Source of the DNA: Methanobacterium bryantii
Lineage (GTDB): Archaea > Methanobacteriota > Methanobacteria > Methanobacteriales > Methanobacteriaceae
Direction: 5' to 3'
Length of the DNA: 64,000 bases
Assembly (NCBI RefSeq): GCF_002287175.1
Contig: NZ_LMVM01000004.1
Location: forward strand, 1 to 64,000
The translations under genes were made by a program, and so were the position numbers. Numbering within the stretch: position 1 is the stretch's first letter; each line of letters begins with the position of its first letter. Of this stretch, positions 9,437-18,311 are shown one piece after another. Under the pieces are notes generated by a model, which ran no database searches, was not told the origin of the DNA, and saw nothing but the letters and a program-made list of their open reading frames with translations.

Positions 9437-9464
9437 TTGGTGCAACTATGGAAAATTGCACCAA
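9437..9464. terminator. Hairpin between convergent genes, terminator candidate
   Basis: TTGGTGCAA (9437-9445) and TTGCACCAA (9456-9464) form a perfect 9-bp stem with a ten-base loop. It lies between the end of the plus-strand membrane gene (9301) and the end of the minus-strand cluster (9567), a natural place for a bidirectional terminator. No long T-run follows on either strand, so an operator-like role stays possible. Confidence 0.4.
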
Positions 9465-9566
9465 ACATAATTATAAAAAGCAAATTATTTAAATTTTTTG
9501 ACTAAATAAGGCTTGAAAACAAGTCTTAATCTTCTTTTAAAATAATTGAAAAAATGATAAATTAAA

Positions 9567-10832
9567 TTAAGAATTAGATTGCCAAGTCCATGAATTAAAA
9601 CCTAAACTTTTAAAATTATTAAATCCTTGTAAATTTGTGCCATTAATTTCAAATCCAATATAGCTAACATCTCGCATTCTATGATTAATTCCATAACAAC
9701 CATTAGACACGACAGTTGCAGGAAGCTTATTATCTCCAAAAAGGGAGGTAACTTTACTAACAGAACCCAAAGGAGTTATAAACCATCCTGCAGTATACAA
9801 GCCCCTATTATCACCTTTAACTATAATAGAAACAACATTGTCATGATGAACCTTGTAATTAAATGAAGTTCCATAATAAGATGCATTTTTTAAAGTAGTT
9901 CCTGTATAAATTTCTTGAATATTTCTAGTTTTGCCAGCTGCTATATTCGAATAAATCCATTTTTCTTTATATGGTTCCCATTTTTCTTGGATGACTTGGA
10001 TTGGTTCTTTAAAAACATTTTTAGACTCTAAATTATCCCCAACAACCTTTATTTCTATGTAATTAAGGGTTCCAAAATATGAATCAACTTTATAAGTACA
10101 TGAAGTGTCGTTCCATGATGTAGGGCTGCTAGATTTAAATTGATCTCCTGAAGCGGTCATAGTAACATTATTATGAAGGTAACCAGGAATAGGAACGGTT
10201 ATATTAAGAATTTCAATATCATGTTCTCCAAAATTAATTTTACAATCAAGACTAGTAATCCCTGTTTTGCCAGATAAGGGGCTAGTATAATTGTTAGTTG
10301 TACCATTCCATGTAATAGGTGATTCTGAGACTTGATATATTTCGGTGACGTTTTTGGTGGAATTTTTTAGCATTAATTCTTGTAATCCAAATTTACGAAT
10401 ATTATTTTTATATGAAACCTCTTTAAATGTATTTAAAGGATTTATAATTGCATAACCTTCTTTAAAACTTCCATCAGTTCCAGCATTCATAGAAAAACTA
10501 ATTCTTTTAGTTTGACCGGGGTTCATAGCAGGCACTTTAATATATTTAGCAAGTGTCTTGTTGTCAAATGTCTTAATGTAAAAATTCAAGGTAGTGTTTT
10601 GGGAAGCACCTGTCCCCCAGTTATAGACTGTTACTGTATATCCTGGAACTAATTTGTGGTACTGATAGGGGAAACCATTTTTGTCTAAACCTGATGACCA
10701 AACATCGTAATGTGAAACCCTCGTAATGGTTAGATCAGGTATATAAGAAGCATTAGAACATGGAATAGTAAAAAAGGAAGTTAATAGTAATGTACTTATT
10801 AAAAAACTTATGGCAATTTTATAATTTGACAT
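9567..10832 (-). CDS. Secreted protein with CARDB-like domain
   Basis: Protein of 421 residues with an N-terminal signal peptide (hydrophobic 8-25, cleavage probably near SNAS at about 29). The segment from about 31 to 150 (DLTITRVSHYDVW ... GYTVTVYNWGTGASQNTTLNFYI ... NPGQTKRISFSMNAG) has the pattern of a CARDB-type beta-sandwich adhesion domain. The remainder is Asn/Thr-rich and has many N-glycosylation-type sites, typical of archaeal surface proteins. The ATG has GGAGG seven bases upstream. Last gene of the seven-gene minus-strand cluster; it starts right after the stop of the DUF457-like gene. Specific role unknown. Confidence 0.65.
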   Translation of the reverse strand: MSNYKIAISFLISTLLLTSFFTIPCSNASYIPDLTITRVSHYDVWSSGLDKNGFPYQYHKLVPGYTVTVYNWGTGASQNTTLNFYIKTFDNKTLAKYIKVPAMNPGQTKRISFSMNAGTDGSFKEGYAIINPLNTFKEVSYKNNIRKFGLQELMLKNSTKNVTEIYQVSESPITWNGTTNNYTSPLSGKTGITSLDCKINFGEHDIEILNITVPIPGYLHNNVTMTASGDQFKSSSPTSWNDTSCTYKVDSYFGTLNYIEIKVVGDNLESKNVFKEPIQVIQEKWEPYKEKWIYSNIAAGKTRNIQEIYTGTTLKNASYYGTSFNYKVHHDNVVSIIVKGDNRGLYTAGWFITPLGSVSKVTSLFGDNKLPATVVSNGCYGINHRMRDVSYIGFEINGTNLQGFNNFKSLGFNSWTWQSNS

Positions 10833-11816
10833 TTATATGCCTCCATGATTCAATAGAAAAGTTTCTACTATGTAACTGGACCAGTCATCACTATCAAAAT
10901 ATCCCTCATCTCCAGCATTCCCGAAGCCAAAATCATCTAAAAAGTCAATACTGCTGTTATCACTTGATGCGTTGAAGGGCGATTCTATATATTGGCCTTC
11001 TTGTAAGTTATCATAAGGCGAACCTGCACCCATATCATTAAAAAGTACATCAGTAATGATATTGGAGTTAGTATTGTCATTAGTTTGATTAGTATCGCTA
11101 CTTGTGTCTTCTGTGGGATGGTTATTGATGAGCCAGTCTAACAAACCTTGATCAGAATTTGAATTAGTAGAACTATTTTGAGATGTAGAAGAACTGTTCT
11201 TTTTGGAATTACCCGATTTATAACCAGAATTATATTTAGAACCATAACTGGATTGAGGGTAAGAACTATTGGATCTTAAGTTACCTGTTGCATATCTAAT
11301 TAAATTACTTAAAGTACCGTTTGTTTTGTTAGTTTTGTTTAAAGTGCCTCCAGCAGCTGCACCTAAAGCAGAGCCTAAATCATATCCACAAACAACTCCA
11401 TAGGCTACAGGGGCAAAAAGCAGTATGGCCACTATGAATAATGCAATTTCTTGTTTTGAACCGGTTATAATCCTTGATTTCTCTTTTTTTGGCATAACTA
11501 ATCGAGTGGCAGAGAAGGGGTATAAAAAAGGAACTCCTTTTTTGGTTACTATGTCAAAGAGTATGTGCATCATGTAACCAGATAAAAATGCTATCCCAAG
11601 CGTAGAATTAAGAAAAAATGAAAAAACTATTGGAATAAGCCAGATAACAGAATGGCCCCAACCTCTATGCTCACCAATTACACGATCCACAAGGTCAGGT
11701 AAGACAGATATCCAACCAGTGAAAAGTAGTCCTGCTATTGAGAAAGGTAAATTAAAAATCCAAACCAAAAGAGTAAAAAGTAGAATTCCTCCTGCAATAT
11801 GTGTATAAAACTTCAT
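10833..11816 (-). CDS. DUF457/YdjM-like membrane-bound metal-dependent hydrolase with disordered tail
   Basis: The N-terminal 175 residues match the LexA-regulated, membrane-bound hydrolase family YdjM/DUF457: THIAGG, ISVLPDLVDRVIGEHRGWGHS, GYMMHILFDIVTKKGVPFLYP, with the family's His/Asp ligands and several membrane helices. From about 175 on there is a long Ser/Asn/Asp-rich tail that is unusual for the family and ends FLLNHGGI. I chose ATG 11816 (MKFYTHIAGG), because AGGTGATT stands at the right distance; a GTG at 11825 lies in frame upstream. Part of the tight cluster with Hjc upstream and the secreted CARDB-like protein downstream. Confidence 0.75.
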   Translation of the reverse strand: MKFYTHIAGGILLFTLLVWIFNLPFSIAGLLFTGWISVLPDLVDRVIGEHRGWGHSVIWLIPIVFSFFLNSTLGIAFLSGYMMHILFDIVTKKGVPFLYPFSATRLVMPKKEKSRIITGSKQEIALFIVAILLFAPVAYGVVCGYDLGSALGAAAGGTLNKTNKTNGTLSNLIRYATGNLRSNSSYPQSSYGSKYNSGYKSGNSKKNSSSTSQNSSTNSNSDQGLLDWLINNHPTEDTSSDTNQTNDNTNSNIITDVLFNDMGAGSPYDNLQEGQYIESPFNASSDNSSIDFLDDFGFGNAGDEGYFDSDDWSSYIVETFLLNHGGI

Positions 11817-11825
11817 ATTAATCAC

Positions 11826-12455
11826 CTATTTATCTATAAAAAACATCAAACTCCTAACTATGAGAATAGCCATGATAAGTGCACTCATGAAAGCTCTACT
11901 AGTAGTTAAGCCTAATTTAAATAATATAACAAATATAAATGCCCCTATAATAAAAATAAATGGTATGGTGACGTTCATTTCAGTTCCGTAGTTTTCTTTT
12001 TCTTCTTTGTTAACTAAAATGAAAGTTTTATGAAATCCATGCGCTTCTTTTTTGTAAATGCCCCAAATTGAACCTACAAAAACAATGAACTTATTTCCAG
12101 ACACAGAAAGCCAAAATTGAGCAACTGATTTAGTTATGTTCTCAAAACGGTTAAAAACGATAACTAATTTATCTTTTTGAATTGTTTTTTTTAAAATTTC
12201 TTTTAATTGAACAATTGTATTTTTATTGAGCTCTGATTTTGTTTTAATGTTTTTTCTATTTTTTAATTGAGAAACTTTAATGATTATATCAATAATTTTA
12301 GTTTTTATTGGTGCCATCTCATTAATATAAACAGAATATCTATATTTTTCATTAATTCTATCAAAAAAGGGTAGAGTGTTCTTTTTCCAGATTAAAGTAT
12401 TTGTGCCTTCACGTATATTGTTCAATATTCCGTTTAAAATCTCTATATTTTCCAT
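11826..12455 (-). CDS. Hypothetical protein with two C-terminal membrane segments, 209 aa
   Basis: The first 125 residues are basic and helical. A hydrophobic patch at about 122-132 (KFIVFVGSIWGIY) is followed by a charged stretch, and two membrane helices lie at about 161-180 and 184-205. The gene begins at the TAATG overlap with the stop of the Hjc gene, so the two are translationally coupled. I recognise no family. Membrane anchoring of a cytoplasmic domain is the only structural inference I can support. Confidence 0.6.
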   Translation of the reverse strand: MENIEILNGILNNIREGTNTLIWKKNTLPFFDRINEKYRYSVYINEMAPIKTKIIDIIIKVSQLKNRKNIKTKSELNKNTIVQLKEILKKTIQKDKLVIVFNRFENITKSVAQFWLSVSGNKFIVFVGSIWGIYKKEAHGFHKTFILVNKEEKENYGTEMNVTIPFIFIIGAFIFVILFKLGLTTSRAFMSALIMAILIVRSLMFFIDK

Positions 12456-12883
12456 TAAATCAGCCTTTTTTGGTATTCATCTGAAATTAGTTGATCAAAT
12501 TCTATTCCTTGAAGCATGGCTGTGTTATAATCAATAGAATATGATTTTCCATGAATTTTAAGATCCATGATCTTTAAGAATCTCCAATCTTCACGATTGA
12601 TAAATTTAATCGCAATAAAAGATTTAGCTTTTAACCCATTGGCGAAGCTGTTTAAGGTGCCTATTTGTTTTTTTCTAATCTTAATTAGAGTATTTAGAGT
12701 AGTTTTAACTTCCATGACAAAAATAGAATCTCCGTCTCCTGCAATTAAATCAGGGCATGAAGCTCCAGAGGCGGGAAAACGACATGCTACAAAACCATTT
12801 TCTTTAAATGATTTTACAAGCTCCTGTTCATGTTTAATGCCTTCTTTTTTCATATTACTGATTGTTATTAGTCTGGTGCTCAT
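12455..12883 (-). CDS. hjc: Archaeal Holliday junction resolvase (Hjc)
   Basis: Hjc cuts four-way DNA junctions as a dimer. The 142-residue protein shows the family pattern: basic start, KHEQELVKSFKENGFVACRFPASG with the first acidic ligand near residue 19-21, CPDLIAG with D45, and MEVK with E58 and K60, then KQIGTLNSFA and FIAIKF...WRFL. Start ATG at 12883 follows GGTGAT. Its operon partners are secreted or membrane proteins rather than replication genes, which is unusual for a housekeeping Hjc and suggests a virus- or plasmid-derived copy. Whether a second, chromosomal hjc exists elsewhere is not visible here. Confidence 0.88.
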   Translation of the reverse strand: MSTRLITISNMKKEGIKHEQELVKSFKENGFVACRFPASGASCPDLIAGDGDSIFVMEVKTTLNTLIKIRKKQIGTLNSFANGLKAKSFIAIKFINREDWRFLKIMDLKIHGKSYSIDYNTAMLQGIEFDQLISDEYQKRLI

Positions 12884-12892
12884 TGAATCACC

Positions 12893-13390
12893 TTAATATG
12901 GCTTGAATTTATAATGTTTAGTGCATAAAGAAGGATCAAATGTAACCCATTTATCATTTAATTTGACTAGTAATCTCCTGTGGTTATTTGATTCCTTTGT
13001 TTTAAGCTGCTGAACCTTAACAGTATAACTATTGGCTTCTAATATCATTTTTGAAAAGTCAGTCAATCCCCAACAGTCCCCATATCCAGTATCAATAACT
13101 CCTTGAGCAGTAGTTGCAGCTCCATGTTTCCAATCAAAATTATAGTAAATGTAATCTCCAAGTATTTTAAGACCATTAGCACCATTTAGATTAGTTAAAT
13201 TACCACTAATGCCGGATGTTGGATCAATAATCATTTCACCAGGAGCAAGCTGATCAAATCCAGAATCATCTGAAATAATATCACAGCCTTCATCGTCTGT
13301 ATTAGGAAGATTTTCATAGGCCATTACTGAACTTGTAAAAGTAATTCCAAAGATGCAAACTAGAATAATAACAATTAGTTTTTTATTCAT
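12893..13390 (-). CDS. Secreted transglutaminase-like cysteine protein
   Basis: Protein of 165 residues with a signal peptide (cleavage probably after VMA at about 24). The C-terminal half has the Cys-His-Asp pattern of the transglutaminase/cysteine peptidase fold: C106 in GYGDCWGLTDF, H137 in NNHRR, D152 in TFDPSL. Such domains in Methanobacteriales and their viruses include pseudomurein-cleaving enzymes, so cell-wall remodelling is a reasonable hypothesis. This one is short and lacks visible pseudomurein-binding repeats. It lies nine bases before the Hjc gene, in the same operon. Confidence 0.75.
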   Translation of the reverse strand: MNKKLIVIILVCIFGITFTSSVMAYENLPNTDDEGCDIISDDSGFDQLAPGEMIIDPTSGISGNLTNLNGANGLKILGDYIYYNFDWKHGAATTAQGVIDTGYGDCWGLTDFSKMILEANSYTVKVQQLKTKESNNHRRLLVKLNDKWVTFDPSLCTKHYKFKPY

Positions 13391-13522
13391 GATAACACAT
13401 CCATACAGAATAAAGGCTCTAAATATTGATAATTAACCCATAGTTCAACTAAAAGAGTCATATTCCAAACATTATATACTATTTCAAGCTTCATTTTATC
13501 CCAAAAAGAAATATTGACAGAA

Positions 13523-14251
13523 TTACTCAAATATAGAGCCATCTCCCCCTTCATCAGTTAAACCATCATCACTATAATCTTCATCAGGATTATAACCAGT
13601 TCCAGGTTCTAAAGGATCATAATCACTTTCATGTTGCTGACCATCATCAAGATCTTCACCAGTATTATCATTATTCTCACTAGGATCGACAGTGGAATTA
13701 TCATTATTACCCGTATTATTGTTGCTATCTCCTGAATCTATTTCAGAATTATTATTTTCTGTGCTATTGTCGTTATTTCCTGAATTAACATTTGAATTAT
13801 CGTTATCAGTATTATTGTCATCAGCTCCAGAATTTACATCTTGATTACTGTTATTACCATTAGTGTTGTTAGTTGTTTGATTGCCCTTATTCGGTTGTAC
13901 TGGAGGTTTTGGTTTTATAACCGGTTTATTAATTGGTTTAGACATCTTATTGTTCTTTGGAGCTTTTTTTAAAGAGGTTATTAAGCCTAAAGTACATTGA
14001 TCATCAATATAACCTTGATTATCAGAAGCTTCATTAATTTTAGCATTCTGATTATCTGTTCCATTAGTAAGATTATTCATTTTTTCACTGTCTTTTAACA
14101 CAGTGCCATTATGTACAGGTTGAGCTACCTGCAAAGTATGTGTATTTGGTTGATTTCCCATCATTACGCCATATCCAACACCACCAACAGTAACAATTGC
14201 AATAGCAAGGATAAGAACGTATTTAAAAGGGAAATTATCAGGAAATTGCAT
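13523..14251 (-). CDS. Membrane-anchored Asn/Asp-rich low-complexity protein
   Basis: Protein of 242 residues with one N-terminal membrane helix (about 12-30, FKYVLILAIAIVTVGGVGYG). The rest is extracellular-type low complexity: a Pro/Lys segment (about 105-120) and a long Asn/Asp/Ser/Gly tract (about 125-235). It resembles a cell-surface stalk or spacer rather than an enzyme. The start is supported by AAAGGAGA seven bases upstream. Second gene of the cluster, between the beta-propeller-like secreted protein and the transglutaminase-like gene. Confidence 0.6.
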   Translation of the reverse strand: MQFPDNFPFKYVLILAIAIVTVGGVGYGVMMGNQPNTHTLQVAQPVHNGTVLKDSEKMNNLTNGTDNQNAKINEASDNQGYIDDQCTLGLITSLKKAPKNNKMSKPINKPVIKPKPPVQPNKGNQTTNNTNGNNSNQDVNSGADDNNTDNDNSNVNSGNNDNSTENNNSEIDSGDSNNNTGNNDNSTVDPSENNDNTGEDLDDGQQHESDYDPLEPGTGYNPDEDYSDDGLTDEGGDGSIFE

Positions 14252-14343
14252 TTTTAATTCTCCTTTTAAATTTGTACAATATTTTCATTCATTCAAGTTC
14301 CCAAAAAAAGGAAAAAAATATGGGGATAAAAATTAATTATTGC

Positions 14344-15168
14344 TCATGAAAAGTACCTTTCGTTATTGTTCTCATTTAGTTCAGAGATTACGTAATAAGG
14401 GTCAACTGTAGCGGTTCCTTTATTGAAATCACCTGTAATAGTGACGTTTTTTGTTTCTCCAGCGTTTATTGTACCAGCAGATATATGTATAGTTCTATAT
14501 GTTCCGTCGGTTTTCTGTACTACCCATTTAACTAGTACTTTGTTGGCATTGCCCAGTCCAATGTTTTCAATTTTGGCTGTTGTAGAGTTGCTTGTTTTAG
14601 TTATCGAAGAAATCCTTAAATCGGGCATCATAATAGCTTGATAAGCCTGTACACCAGAAGAAGTACCACCAATTAGATATCCTCCGAATAATATAGGTTC
14701 ACTAGTTGATGTGAAATCAGTGACTGGTGTTTGAACTGTTCCATCTTCTCTGTTAAGAATTACGAGTTTAGAATTACTTGCAATGAGAACATAAGCGCCT
14801 TTAACTAGTATGTATTTAGCAACCTGTCCCGCACCTAATGGGGCAGTAGATATCCATTTAACAGCACCTGTAGTTTTATTTAACGCTTTGACATCGTTAC
14901 CTTCTCCAATGAAGAGGTATTTTCCCGCTTTCATTGCAGATCCATTTGAGGAAACAATATTGGAAGTTTTCCATAGTGTTGTACCATTAGGGCCTACAGA
15001 TGCCAATCCAGAAGCAGATGCAGAGAAAATATCTACTCCATCGCTGGTAATGCTGTTAGGTTGACCTACAGGAGCGTTCCATGCTTGAGTCCAAGCACTT
15101 GCAGCACCTAGTGATGCAACAAGGCAAACAATGAAAGCTATTAACAGGCTTTGTCTTTTAAGTTTCAG
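14344..15168 (-). CDS. Secreted PQQ-type beta-propeller/CARDB-like protein, CTG start
   Basis: With a CTG start at 15168 the protein is 274 residues and begins MKLKRQSLLIAFIVC, followed by a cleavage site at ASA/W (about residue 26), a perfect signal peptide. Residues 28-190 have PQQ-like propeller repeats (SNGSAMKAGKYLFIGEG, DVKALNKTTGAVKW, LVILNREDGTVQTP, GYLIGGTSSGVQAY). Residues about 185-274 are CARDB-like. GGAGGTGA ends four bases before the CTG. No ATG, GTG or TTG lies in frame between the upstream stop (15207) and a TTG at 15006 that would remove the signal peptide. First gene of the minus-strand cluster. Confidence 0.7.
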   Translation of the reverse strand: MKLKRQSLLIAFIVCLVASLGAASAWTQAWNAPVGQPNSITSDGVDIFSASASGLASVGPNGTTLWKTSNIVSSNGSAMKAGKYLFIGEGNDVKALNKTTGAVKWISTAPLGAGQVAKYILVKGAYVLIASNSKLVILNREDGTVQTPVTDFTSTSEPILFGGYLIGGTSSGVQAYQAIMMPDLRISSITKTSNSTTAKIENIGLGNANKVLVKWVVQKTDGTYRTIHISAGTINAGETKNVTITGDFNKGTATVDPYYVISELNENNNERYFS

Positions 15169-15536
15169 ATTATCACCTCCGCATAATTTATAAAAGACAC
15201 ATAATTATAAGGAAGTCATTAAATACCTGTTATGGGACTAAAAAGTAGAATTATGGGCCCAAAAATTAAAAAATTGATTTATAGCATAGATCATATGATA
15301 ATTTTCCGTTTAAAATAAAATAAAAATTTTATTATTTTCTTAAAACCATTAAATTAGTGGTATAGAACTCATTAGAAGAAGCAGAATAACAGATTACATT
15401 TATATAATTCTATTTATCTTTTTTAAGATGTAAAATTATTATATTTTTCATTTTTTCATATTATATATCAATTTAAAGTATTTTTTTATAAAAAAATTAA
15501 TAAGCAGAAGTAGATACACAATATTGGTGAATTAAT
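15169..15536. other. Divergent intergenic region
   Basis: This AT-rich stretch separates the minus-strand surface cluster from plus-strand rubrerythrin and must hold both promoters. GGAGGTGA at 15180-15173 (minus) serves the CTG-started gene and GGTGAATTA just before 15537 serves rubrerythrin. TATA-like strings are present near 15430-15470, but too many to choose among. No other feature is seen. Confidence 0.4.
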
Positions 15537-16118
15537 ATGCAAAAAACGTTAGAAAATTTAGCAAAAGCTTTTATTGGTGAAAGTCAGGCAAGAAATAGGT
15601 ATACAATATATGCAAAAGTTGCAAAAAAGGAAGGGTATGAACAGCTTTCTGAAATCTTTTTAAACACTGCAGAAAATGAAAGAGAGCATGCAAAATGGGC
15701 AATGAAGATGATAAACAGTTTAAAAAATGAGAATGGAGAACCAGAAGAAATTATTGTTACTGCAGATGCTCCTACAACTCTTGGAACTACAGTTGAAAAC
15801 CTCAAAGCAACAATTGCTGGCGAAAATCATGAATATACTGTAATGTACCCTGAATTTGCTAACATGGCTGAAAAAGAAGGTTTAACTGATATTGCCAAAA
15901 GATTAAGGGCAATTGGTAATGTAGAAGAACACCATGAGGGAAGATTTAAAAAGATTTTGGAAAAAATAGAAGCAGGCACAGTTTTCAAAAAGGATAAAGA
16001 AGTTGAATGGGTTTGCAGAAAATGTGGTTATGTTCACGTAGGTATGAAACCACCAGAAGAATGTCCTTCTTGTGACCATCCAACTAAATATTTCCAAATA
16101 TTATGTGAAGAATATTAA
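15537..16118 (+). CDS. rbr: Rubrerythrin
   Basis: Rubrerythrin reduces hydrogen peroxide in anaerobes with electrons from rubredoxin-type partners. The 193-residue protein has the ferritin-like di-iron domain with E15, the pair E48-x-x-H51 (ENEREH), a second helix ENHEYTVMYPEF and E130-x-x-H133 (VEEHHEG). A C-terminal rubredoxin-like domain carries C160-x-x-C163 and C176-x-x-C179. All ligands and the normal length are present. The gene appears to stand alone, transcribed from the divergent intergenic region, with GGTGA before the ATG. Confidence 0.96.
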   Translation: MQKTLENLAKAFIGESQARNRYTIYAKVAKKEGYEQLSEIFLNTAENEREHAKWAMKMINSLKNENGEPEEIIVTADAPTTLGTTVENLKATIAGENHEYTVMYPEFANMAEKEGLTDIAKRLRAIGNVEEHHEGRFKKILEKIEAGTVFKKDKEVEWVCRKCGYVHVGMKPPEECPSCDHPTKYFQILCEEY

Positions 16119-16635
16119 TAAAATTTCTTTTAATTTTTTTACTTGAATATTATGGATCTTATTAATTTTAAAATTTTTATAAGAATATATCTATTCAAAA
16201 TGAACAATTTTCAATTTTGCAAGTTTACATCTACACCTAATCTTTAAAAATAATAGATCATAAATTCTAAACGATGTTTAATTTTTTATAGATATATATC
16301 TTTTTTTTTGAACATTGTTTATTTTTAAGAGGCATTTTATTGTACTTTTTTGGCTGAACTTCGTTAAATTAAACTAATACGAAGTTCTCAATTATTATTT
16401 AAATCTATTATTTGTGATAGTGATAGTAGTATAATCTTTACCAAAAAAAGTTTTAATTTATAAGATTATCTATGCTGTTGGAATAGTACAACAACTGCTA
16501 GCACATACAACGCGTTTAAAGCAAGTTAATATGTCAAATAAAATAAAAAAGGTTAATGATTCCCTAAATATTAATTTAACATAATAACAGTGACTATTTA
16601 TAACATCTACGCATTTATTAGAAAAATACAACTCT
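16119..16635. other. Intergenic region between convergent genes
   Basis: Lies between the 3' ends of rubrerythrin (plus) and the AAA+ ATPase (minus). It contains T-runs near 16128 and 16301 and the inverted repeat described separately at 16356-16387. Open frames reading through it on the minus strand have no coding character. Confidence 0.4.
16356..16387. terminator. Hairpin, terminator candidate
   Basis: GAACTTCGT at 16356-16364 pairs perfectly with ACGAAGTTC at 16379-16387 across a 14-base AT loop. It sits between two convergent genes, which fits a termination or 3'-processing role. No strong T-run follows directly. Confidence 0.35.
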
Positions 16636-17826
16636 TTAAACACTTCTAAATGGAAAAACACCTTTTTCTTCATATTCTTTTTTAAGCCAAGCTTTTAAAA
16701 TAGGCTCTGCAATATCATAACCTACTTCGTTTAGTTCTATCAATTCTAATTTCTGTAATTTATTTAATGGTTTACTTAATGAACCTGGAGTTATATTCAA
16801 TTTATTTGCAATGTCTTTCCGTTTAATAGGGCCATTAATAATGGTTGTTATAATATTTTGTTCTTGTAAGGTCAATCTATTCCATTGATTCGATAAATGA
16901 ACTGCAATTAGTGGTAATGTCCTTTTAAATTCTTTTTTTACTTTGTTTTCATCTAAAAGAATATCTGTTGGAAGTAATTTAGCAAATGTATTTACATAAA
17001 ATGGTATTCCATTTGTGCATTTGTAAAATCTTTCAAATCCTCCATCATCCAAATTTAGAGAAGGTAATTTTTCATTTAGATAATTTTGTACTGTTTGCTT
17101 AGTGAATGGGTGTATTTCTATATTTAACATTCTACCTCCAAAAGCACCATCTTTACCTGCTATTTGTTCAGTTATAGAATCTCTTGAATTTACAGATCCT
17201 GAGAAAACATAGGCTACGTTTTTTTGACTTTGAATTACGCTTCTAAGGAACCATAAAAATGTATTTAATCTATCACCCAGATCCTTAAGAACCTGAAATT
17301 CATCAATAATGAGAATGGATCCTTTAATTTCATCAGAATGGTCTTCATAAATTAGTTGTGGTAGTTCTAAAACAAATTTTGAAAGCTTTTTATAATCATC
17401 TTCTGCTTTAGGTATGGGTATAGGATATCCTCCAGCATCTACAAACTCTCGTATTCCAAAATTTTTTGTTGTCAATTGTCTTTTTACCTTATTTAATATT
17501 TTAGAAAACCCCTTATTTTTGCATGATTCCATCCAACATTCATAAAAATGTATCATTATGCCCATTTCAGTTAAGTTACCCATTTGATAACCAGATGTAG
17601 CAGACAGATCAGCATAACAAATCAGATAATTATTTTCAAGTTCTTTTTTTATTTTTTTAAGTAAAACTGTCTTTCCTACTCCCCTAATACCGGCTATCAT
17701 AAGCGTTGGAGCAGATCCAGTAGAAGTTGATTCTAATAATGTTTTAATTAACGAAATATCTTCTTCCCTATTGTAAAATTGTTCATCGGTTAATTCTGCA
17801 TCTGTTCCCCATGCTAAGTCATCCAT
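16636..17826 (-). CDS. Archaeal AAA+/STAND-type ATPase with C-terminal winged helix
   Basis: Protein of 396 residues of the archaeal ATPase group. Walker A is GIRGVGKT (46-53), Walker B LIIDEFQ with D175 and E176, and sensor 1 lies in VFSGSVNSRD (about 205-215). A lid domain follows, then a helix-turn-helix (about 338-370, RKDIANKLNITPGSLSKPLNKL) and a tail KAWLKKEYEE. Such proteins act as regulators, plasmid or virus-linked factors, or defence ATPases; the specific job is unknown. GGTGATTAT precedes the ATG. A cluster of operator-like repeats lies directly upstream, suggesting autoregulation by the DNA-binding end. Confidence 0.8.
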   Translation of the reverse strand: MDDLAWGTDAELTDEQFYNREEDISLIKTLLESTSTGSAPTLMIAGIRGVGKTVLLKKIKKELENNYLICYADLSATSGYQMGNLTEMGIMIHFYECWMESCKNKGFSKILNKVKRQLTTKNFGIREFVDAGGYPIPIPKAEDDYKKLSKFVLELPQLIYEDHSDEIKGSILIIDEFQVLKDLGDRLNTFLWFLRSVIQSQKNVAYVFSGSVNSRDSITEQIAGKDGAFGGRMLNIEIHPFTKQTVQNYLNEKLPSLNLDDGGFERFYKCTNGIPFYVNTFAKLLPTDILLDENKVKKEFKRTLPLIAVHLSNQWNRLTLQEQNIITTIINGPIKRKDIANKLNITPGSLSKPLNKLQKLELIELNEVGYDIAEPILKAWLKKEYEEKGVFPFRSV

Positions 17827-17850
17827 ATAATCACCTGAGTACCTACTCTT

Positions 17851-18025
17851 TTTTGTAATATATATTCTATTTTAGATCAGGTACTATATGTAGTGTGTTT
17901 TACAATATGTATTCCTTTTTGGATCATGTGTTGTTTATATTTCAAATTAGAATACATGATCCAAAATAGATCATGTATACTATGGAATCCTTTTTACAAT
18001 ATATATCCTATTTTAGATCATATAT
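17851..18025. promoter_or_regulatory. Cluster of four related operator-like repeats upstream of the ATPase gene
   Basis: Related ~33-bp units lie at about 17851-17890, 17898-17930, 17950-17990 (containing an inverted unit) and 17991-18025. They share a pattern like TTTTACAATATATAT, then CC/CTATTTTAGATCA. The third holds a perfect inverted repeat: ATACATGATC (17952-17961) and GATCATGTAT (17969-17978). The spacing and similarity suggest cooperative binding by a protein, most simply the ATPase with its winged helix. Iteron-like function in replication is an alternative. Nothing else is seen between 18030 and 18300 except AT-rich sequence. Confidence 0.6.
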
Positions 18026-18311
18026 TTAAATAAAATAATAAAAATTATATTATTTACAATAAAGATAAATTAATTTTTGTACTGTTTAAATCATTTTTAG
18101 TATTTTATTTTGATTAATTTTATATTAAATCTATGATTACATGATTTTATAACTTAATAATCCTAATTAATCTAATTATTGTACTGTAAAGCTTTAAAAT
18201 TTGCATTTAAGCTTTTCTACTTTTCATTAAATAGTATATCTTTTTAATATAGTATGATCTTATAGTACCGTAAGTACTTACAATGCTCAAGTGTTTTAAA
18301 GAGGTGTAAAA

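Noticed and set aside
16470..16673. Possible minus-strand gene overlapping the end of the ATPase gene
   Set aside because: It overlaps the last codons of the ATPase in another frame, lacks a binding site and has no protein-like features.
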